Shown here: piece by piece, positions 59,563-64,000 of the stretch
Position numbering within the stretch: the first letter of the stretch is position 1
How the letters are laid out: each line of letters opens with the position of its first letter
Assembly: GCA_044347745.1 (NCBI GenBank)
Contig: JBIKUD010000002.1
Span: 62,001-126,000 of the forward strand
Length of the DNA: 64,000 bases
DNA from: JAIBBV01 sp044347745
GTDB lineage: Bacteria > Bdellovibrionota_C > UBA2361 > JAFLCA01
Direction: 5' to 3'
The notes under the pieces: model-generated
Seen by the model: only the letters and a program-made list of their open reading frames with translations
Databases searched by the model: none
What the model was told of the DNA's origin: nothing
Translations under genes and position numbers: made by a program

Positions 59563-59766
59563 TTACTTAGCCTGAGCCTTGTTAAGCTCGGTTAAAACTC
59601 TAGCTAGCTCTTTTTTTGCCTGACCAATTCGGTAGGCTTGTTCAAGCTGCCCTGAGCTTTTGCGGAACCTAAGCTTCATCAACTCTTCACCCAAAGATTT
59701 GGCCCGTGTTTTTAATTCAGCAGGCTTTTGTCCGCGGATGTCTTTTAATAAATCTTGACGCTTCAT
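59563..59766 (-). CDS. rpmC: 50S ribosomal protein L29
   Basis: The 67-aa product is two helices with LGEELMKLRFRKSSGQLEQA, the L29 core. It lies at the tunnel exit and helps dock signal recognition particle and trigger factor. ATG 59766 is chosen to give the usual MKRQDL start. Confidence 0.95.
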   Translation of the reverse strand: MKRQDLLKDIRGQKPAELKTRAKSLGEELMKLRFRKSSGQLEQAYRIGQAKKELARVLTELNKAQAK

Positions 59767-59795
59767 ATCTTTCTCGCTCCCTGAACCCAACCAGC

Positions 59796-60221
59796 CTACA
59801 GAAGATTACCAGATCGCCAAACGATCTTCGTCTTGATAGGCAACTTCGAAGCAGCACGCTCCAAAGCACCCTTCGCTACGTCGGCAGCAACACCAGTCAT
59901 TTCATACATAATGCGACCTGCTCGAATCTCTGCTACCCATACTTCTGGCGCACCTTTACCTGATCCTTGTCTGGTTTCTGCTGGCTTCTTTGTCAAAGGC
60001 TTGTGAGGGAAAATTTTTGTCCAAATTTTTCCGCCGCGCTTCACATGTCTGGTCAAAGCCTGACGTGCTGCCTCAATCTGGCGATTGGTGATCCATCCAG
60101 GCTCCAAAGCCTGCAAACCCCAATCTCCGAAATCAAGGGTACAACCACGAGTCTCAACACCCGTGAGGTGCCGAGCCTGCTTCATTTGTTTACGATATTT
60201 TGTTCTCTTAGGTTGCAACAT
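59796..60221 (-). CDS. rplP: 50S ribosomal protein L16
   Basis: The 141-aa product starts MLQPKRTKYRKQMKQARHLT and has IEAARQALTRHVKRGGKIWT with IFPHKPLTKKPAETRQGSGK. It organises the A-site region of the 50S. It follows rpsC by 65 bases. Confidence 0.97.
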   Translation of the reverse strand: MLQPKRTKYRKQMKQARHLTGVETRGCTLDFGDWGLQALEPGWITNRQIEAARQALTRHVKRGGKIWTKIFPHKPLTKKPAETRQGSGKGAPEVWVAEIRAGRIMYEMTGVAADVAKGALERAASKLPIKTKIVWRSGNLL

Positions 60222-60286
60222 AAATCACCGAAATCTACTTACTTCTGCTCTGCTTCTATCGAGCCTTTAAAATTCTCTGCTCAAAA

Positions 60287-61015
60287 TCAAAGCTGCAATG
60301 CTTCAAGGGCTGGGGCTTCATTTGGAGCAAACTTTTCTCCTTTAAACACCCACACCTTGATGCCAATAATTCCGTATGTGGTTCCAGCCTCAGCTGTGCC
60401 GTAATCGATCTCAGCGCGAAGAGTATGGAGAGGAACGCGGCCCTCACGATACTTTTCAACACGAGCAATTTCAGCTCCATTTAGTCGGCCAGCGACCACA
60501 ATCTTAATACCCTCTGCTCCAGCGCGAAGTGCTCGTCCTACTGACTCTTTCATCGCACGTCGGAAGTTCACACGCTTCTCAAGCTGAAACGCAATGTTCT
60601 CAGCCACAAGCTGTGCATCGGTGTCAGGCTTACGTGTCTCAACGATACTTACTGCCACTTCCCGAGCCTTCTCTTCCTTCTTACGCTCACCCTTGCGCTC
60701 CCAGCGACGCTCTTCTTGCTCAACAAGCAAACGAATGTCGCGTCTGAGATCTTCAATATCTTTACCTTTTTTACCGATCACCAAACCAGGCTTGGCCGAG
60801 TGTATTCGGATGGTCAAACGGTCTTTCCCTTCTGCACCGGCACGCTCGATCTCAATTCGGGAAATGCCTGCAGCCTCAAGTCTCTCCTTGACCAATTCAC
60901 GGATTTTGATGTCCTGGCCGATGTATTTAGGAAACTCGCGGGTGGCAAACCAACGTGACTGCCAACCCTCGATAACTCCTAATCTAAAGCCTCGTGGATG
61001 AATTTTCTGGCCCAT
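60287..61015 (-). CDS. rpsC: 30S ribosomal protein S3
   Basis: The 242-aa product starts MGQKIHPRGFRLGVIEGWQS, has a KH domain (LTIRIHSAKPGLVIGKKGKD) and the C-terminal TSPEGWYG-like YGTAEAGTTYGIIGIKVWVF. The middle is enriched in Glu and Arg (RRWERKGERKKEEKAREVAV), a lineage-specific insertion. It shapes the mRNA entry channel. Confidence 0.97.
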   Translation of the reverse strand: MGQKIHPRGFRLGVIEGWQSRWFATREFPKYIGQDIKIRELVKERLEAAGISRIEIERAGAEGKDRLTIRIHSAKPGLVIGKKGKDIEDLRRDIRLLVEQEERRWERKGERKKEEKAREVAVSIVETRKPDTDAQLVAENIAFQLEKRVNFRRAMKESVGRALRAGAEGIKIVVAGRLNGAEIARVEKYREGRVPLHTLRAEIDYGTAEAGTTYGIIGIKVWVFKGEKFAPNEAPALEALQL

Positions 61016-61093
61016 GCAACTCTTATCTCCTCAGGACGCAATTGGCGCGTCAGCTTACTCAAAAATTCCTATCTAATCAAATACCTGCCTAAC

Positions 61094-61447
61094 CTATCGA
61101 GAACGCTCACCAACCATAATGGTAATATGCGAGGTGCGCTTAACGATGCTGTCAGCACGTCCGTGAGCACGGGGCATAATGCGCTTTAGGCTACGCCCAG
61201 CGTTCACTTGAGCACTGGTCACCCAAAGGTTGTCTACATCAACTCCGGCCTTATCGCGGGCATTCGCGATAGCGGACTGAAGCAACTTCTCTGCAAATCG
61301 AGCCACCTTTTTTGGGCTAAACTTCAAAATTTGCAAAGCTGGCTCAACCTGCTTACCTCGAATCATGTCGATGACTAGTCTTGCCTTTTGCGGCGAGACC
61401 CGTGCATCACTCAATGTTGCCTTAGCAATTTGATTCTGAGCTTTCAT
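61094..61447 (-). CDS. rplV: 50S ribosomal protein L22
   Basis: The 117-aa product shows ARVSPQKARLVIDMIRGKQV and the tunnel-loop region VTSAQVNAGRSLKRIMPRAH GRAD. Its loop lines the exit tunnel near the macrolide site. It follows rpsS by 22 bases. Confidence 0.97.
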   Translation of the reverse strand: MKAQNQIAKATLSDARVSPQKARLVIDMIRGKQVEPALQILKFSPKKVARFAEKLLQSAIANARDKAGVDVDNLWVTSAQVNAGRSLKRIMPRAHGRADSIVKRTSHITIMVGERSR

Positions 61448-61469
61448 ACCCTATCCTCTTAAAACTACT

Positions 61470-61763
61470 CTATGCTGCAGATGGTCCAGCAGGTGCTGCT
61501 GCGGCCTTAATTGAGTGTCCGTGGAAGGTTCGAGTTGGTGAAAACTCACCAAACTTATGGCCAACCATGTTCTCAGTTACGAATACTGCGTTAAACTTTT
61601 TGCCGTTGTGCACTGCAAAGGTTAACCCAATCATTTCTGGAAGAATCGTTGAACGACGCGACCAAGTTTTGATTACACCCTTGTGCTGCCCTGAACGAGC
61701 GCGCTCGACCCATTTCATCAAGTGGGCATCAACAAACGGACCTTTTTTAATTGAACGTGGCAT
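61470..61763 (-). CDS. rpsS: 30S ribosomal protein S19
   Basis: The 97-aa product starts MPRSIKKGPFVDAHLMKWVE and has WSRRSTILPEMIGLTFAVHN with GHKFGEFSPTRTFHGH. It sits in the 30S head with S13. Confidence 0.97.
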   Translation of the reverse strand: MPRSIKKGPFVDAHLMKWVERARSGQHKGVIKTWSRRSTILPEMIGLTFAVHNGKKFNAVFVTENMVGHKFGEFSPTRTFHGHSIKAAAAPAGPSAA

Positions 61764-61777
61764 CTTCTATCTCCTGA

Positions 61778-62620
61778 TTAGGCAACAACACTCTGCTGTT
61801 TACCGCGGCGACGTACAATAAATTTGTCCGTTCGCTTGTTCTTACGAGTCTTAAGGCCCTTAGCCAATTGGCCGGTACGGCTACATGGGTGACGACCACC
61901 CTTGCTCTTACCTTGACCACCACCTAATGGGTGATCAACTGGGTTCTTGGTCACGCCGCGATTGTGTGGGCGTATTCCAAGCCATCGGCTACGACCAGCT
62001 TTACCGATATCTACGTTAATGTGCTCAGGATTGCTCACTTCACCTACTGTTGCGAGGCATTCAACAAGCACTTTACGCATTTCACCAGAAGGCAAACGTA
62101 CAAGAGCGTACTCTCCTTCTTTAGCAACTAGCTGCGCTGAATTACCGGCTGAGCGAACAAGCTGTCCGCCACCGCCTGGCTTCAATTCGATGTTGTAAAT
62201 AGCAAGACCAACGGGAATCGACTTAATCGGTAAAGCATTACCACTGCGAATTTCTGCATCAGGTCCAGACATCAAGGTGTCGCCAACTTTCACACCTTGG
62301 GGAGCAATGATGTAGCGCTTCTCTCCGTCTTTGTAGGTCAAAAGCGCAATTCGAGCTGACCTATTTGGATCATACTCAACCGTGCTAACCGTTGCAGCGA
62401 TACCAAACTTCTCGCGACGAAAATCGATTAAGCGATAACGCCTTTTATGACCACCACCCATATTAATGTTGGTGTTACGGCCGTAGCAGTTTCTGCCGCC
62501 TGTGCTAACCATCTTTGCAAGCAAGCTCTTCTCAGGCTTAACCTTGCTTAGGTCAGAATAGTCCAGGGTCGTCAAAAAACGACGTACTGGGGTGTATGGT
62601 TTGTAGCTCTTAATTGCCAT
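61778..62620 (-). CDS. rplB: 50S ribosomal protein L2
   Basis: The 280-aa product starts MAIKSYKPYTPVRRFLTTLD and has the C-terminal VTKNPVDHPLGGGQGKSKGG region with the His implicated near the peptidyl transferase centre. It follows rplW by 30 bases. Confidence 0.98.
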   Translation of the reverse strand: MAIKSYKPYTPVRRFLTTLDYSDLSKVKPEKSLLAKMVSTGGRNCYGRNTNINMGGGHKRRYRLIDFRREKFGIAATVSTVEYDPNRSARIALLTYKDGEKRYIIAPQGVKVGDTLMSGPDAEIRSGNALPIKSIPVGLAIYNIELKPGGGGQLVRSAGNSAQLVAKEGEYALVRLPSGEMRKVLVECLATVGEVSNPEHINVDIGKAGRSRWLGIRPHNRGVTKNPVDHPLGGGQGKSKGGRHPCSRTGQLAKGLKTRKNKRTDKFIVRRRGKQQSVVA

Positions 62621-62650
62621 AAATTTCTAACTCCACTTAGAGTTCTTTTT

Positions 62651-63010
62651 TTAGAGACCCTCTACCACGTTAATGCTCTGGCCTTCGGCGAGAGTAACGT
62701 ACGCCTTCTTGTAGCCAGCACGATAGCCAGCGGAACGGGTCGTCCTCTTTGGTTTGCCGAGATAGTTTACCGTGTTTACAGAAACAACCTTCACACCGAA
62801 TACTCGCTCAACTGCATCACGAACTTCGTCTTTTGTAGCTTCCTTAGCCACACGAAAAACTGCTCGGGATGACCCGTAGCCAGCACTTTTCTCGGTGACC
62901 ACTGGGCGTAAAAGAATGCCGTAATCCTTGAGTCCGGCGATTGCGCGCTTGCTAGCAATCTTCTTTTCAATCTTTTCTGTTTTGTCGCCAGTCTTCTTTG
63001 CCTTTGCCAT
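62651..63010 (-). CDS. rplW: 50S ribosomal protein L23
   Basis: The 119-aa product has a Lys-rich N-terminal extension of about 35 residues. Then comes the L23 core: GILLRPVVTEKSAGYGSSRA, VRDAVERVFGVKVVSVNTVN and YKKAYVTLAEGQS. It is the docking site at the tunnel exit. ATG 63010 follows GGAGAG by four bases. Confidence 0.95.
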   Translation of the reverse strand: MAKAKKTGDKTEKIEKKIASKRAIAGLKDYGILLRPVVTEKSAGYGSSRAVFRVAKEATKDEVRDAVERVFGVKVVSVNTVNYLGKPKRTTRSAGYRAGYKKAYVTLAEGQSINVVEGL

Positions 63011-63045
63011 ACGTCTCTCCAAACGAAATCTCTACGCTCTACAGA

Positions 63046-63693
63046 TTACTCTGCCTCAATAACCTTGACACGCTTTGTAAGAGCTTCAATTCCATCCTTG
63101 GTGCTCACCAAAATATTGTGGCGCACGAGGTCATATACGTTTGCACCATCCACACCAGCAGAATGTACTCTCGGTACATTGCGTGATGATTTTGCAAACT
63201 GCTCACTCACTTCAGGAAGCACAAATGCAACCTTCTTCCCATTAACTCCAAGCTTCTGCAAAACAGCCGAGAAGTCTTTAGTCTTTACAGCCTTCATTTC
63301 AAGCTTATCAAGAACTATCAGACTGTTCGTTTTAACTTTAGAGCTTAACACTGCTGCCAAAGCTTGACGGCGTGTGCGCTTTGCAAGCCTATGCTCGTAG
63401 CTGCGTGGGAGCGGTCCATGTACGCTTGCGCCACCAACCCAGAGAGGCGAAATAATCGAGCCAGCTCTGGCTCGGCCTGTGCCCTTCTGCTTCCATGGCT
63501 TTTTACCGCCACCTTTCATCATGCTGCGAGTAAGCGCCTGATGGGTACCAGAGCGGCGCTTGGTCAACTGCCAACGCACAACTTCATGTACCAAGTTTTT
63601 CTTTACTGGCGCGCCAAACACTTCTGGGTCGAGATCCATCTCGCCAACTTGTTTGCCGTCCATGTTCAAAATTTTCCAGCGTAAAGCTTCCAC
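63046..63693 (-). CDS. rplD: 50S ribosomal protein L4
   Basis: The 215-aa product shows RSGTHQALTRSMMKGGGKKP, KQKGTGRARAGSIISPLWVG and GPLPRSYEHRLAKRTRRQAL, the tunnel-lining loop of L4. In E. coli it represses the S10 operon. It lies 21 bases after rplC. Confidence 0.97.
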   Translation of the reverse strand: MEALRWKILNMDGKQVGEMDLDPEVFGAPVKKNLVHEVVRWQLTKRRSGTHQALTRSMMKGGGKKPWKQKGTGRARAGSIISPLWVGGASVHGPLPRSYEHRLAKRTRRQALAAVLSSKVKTNSLIVLDKLEMKAVKTKDFSAVLQKLGVNGKKVAFVLPEVSEQFAKSSRNVPRVHSAGVDGANVYDLVRHNILVSTKDGIEALTKRVKVIEAE

Positions 63694-63714
63694 AGCTCAC
63701 CTCTTACTTAAAAA

Positions 63715-64000
63715 TTAAGCTGCCTTTTTCTTGTTGTAAGACTTCATAGCCTTACGAATCACTACAAGCGCTCCTTTAGGGCCAGGAATGCCACCGCGAA
63801 TAAGAATCAAGTTCTCGTCCGCTTTCACTCCAACAACTTCTACGTTCTGGATGGTGGTAATCTCGTTACCCATCTGTCCAGGCATGTGTTTGTTCTTGAA
63901 GATTCGACCAGGGAATTTACGGCAACCAACCGCACCGATATGTCGGCGATACTCATGCGTACCACGGGTTGCAGGCTGTCCCTTTGCATGCCAACGGCGC
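63715..64000 (-). CDS. rplC: 50S ribosomal protein L3, N-terminus beyond window
   Basis: The last 94 codons of L3 are present: RWHAKGQPATRGTHEYRRHI, GQMGNEITTIQNVEVV and the end GALVVIRKAMKSYNKKKAA. L3 nucleates 50S assembly. The start and any upstream rpsJ lie outside the window, on the right. Confidence 0.96.
   Translation of the reverse strand, partial: RRWHAKGQPATRGTHEYRRHIGAVGCRKFPGRIFKNKHMPGQMGNEITTIQNVEVVGVKADENLILIRGGIPGPKGALVVIRKAMKSYNKKKAA

Noticed and set aside
1..64000. CRISPR arrays, rRNA genes, prophage or integrase genes
   Set aside because: No regularly spaced direct repeats, no rRNA-like sequence, and no integrase or phage structural genes were seen.

Overview
The window is about 64 kb of chromosome from a Gram-negative (diderm) bacterium with moderate GC. 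It encodes an LptE-type LPS-assembly lipoprotein, an OmpA-like protein, FabI, RNase Y and cysteine-containing (zinc) forms of S4, S14 and L36. The gene set resembles deltaproteobacterial or Bdellovibrio-like lineages or a related candidate phylum; I cannot name the organism from sequence alone.

Layout. 1-7.3 kb: secreted or unknown proteins (a partial CDS at the left edge, a Pro/Thr-repeat secreted protein, a 1194-aa secreted lipase-like multidomain protein). 7.4-14.6 kb: an accessory region ending at a tRNA-His gene. It holds a Fic protein behind a palindromic promoter, TA-ended inverted repeats resembling a MITE, a flavoprotein monooxygenase with an N-terminal CxxCxGxG zinc-finger-like segment, an AbiE-type toxin-antitoxin pair whose toxin is broken, a HAD hydrolase, a GIY-YIG protein and GC-rich palindromes. 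14.6-25.4 kb: mainly housekeeping genes (dprA, pyruvate kinase, OmpA-like, hybrid histidine kinase plus response regulator) mixed with unusual proteins (an L7/L12-like domain on a membrane protein, an H1-tailed basic protein, a MerR-like coiled-coil protein).

25.7-36.9 kb: a second accessory region. A secreted-protein cassette (family B followed by family A) is tandemly duplicated, and a third B gene lies 5 kb away. Between them sits a compact four-gene operon (Gfo/Idh dehydrogenase, DegT/StrS aminotransferase, MazG-like protein, inositol-monophosphatase-like phosphatase) with a divergent double-Lrp regulator. Its enzyme set is what a kanosamine-like 3-amino-sugar route would need. This block is bracketed by diverged copies of the cassette's own intergenic repeat, so it appears to have been inserted into an older cassette array.

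36.9-49.3 kb: rny, 5-formyl-THF cyclo-ligase, an M48 protease, regulators, lipoproteins, a dCTP-deaminase-like gene, rpsT, a GT39-like glycosyltransferase, lptE and fabI. 49.4-64 kb: the minus-strand S10-spc-alpha ribosomal operon from rplC (cut by the right edge) to rplQ, with secY, adk and rpoA. infA and map are absent between adk and rpmJ. A promoter and structured leader precede rpmJ in that gap, and a strong terminator follows rplQ.

The most unusual signal is a pair of ~266-bp intergenic elements (20870-21136 and 45526-45790). They share an outer 9-bp stem with two compensated base-pair changes, a second long stem with one more compensated pair, interleaved inner stems and a GC-rich cruciform-like half. 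They look like a previously unnamed structured RNA or a hairpin-type mobile repeat, placed between convergent genes in both cases.
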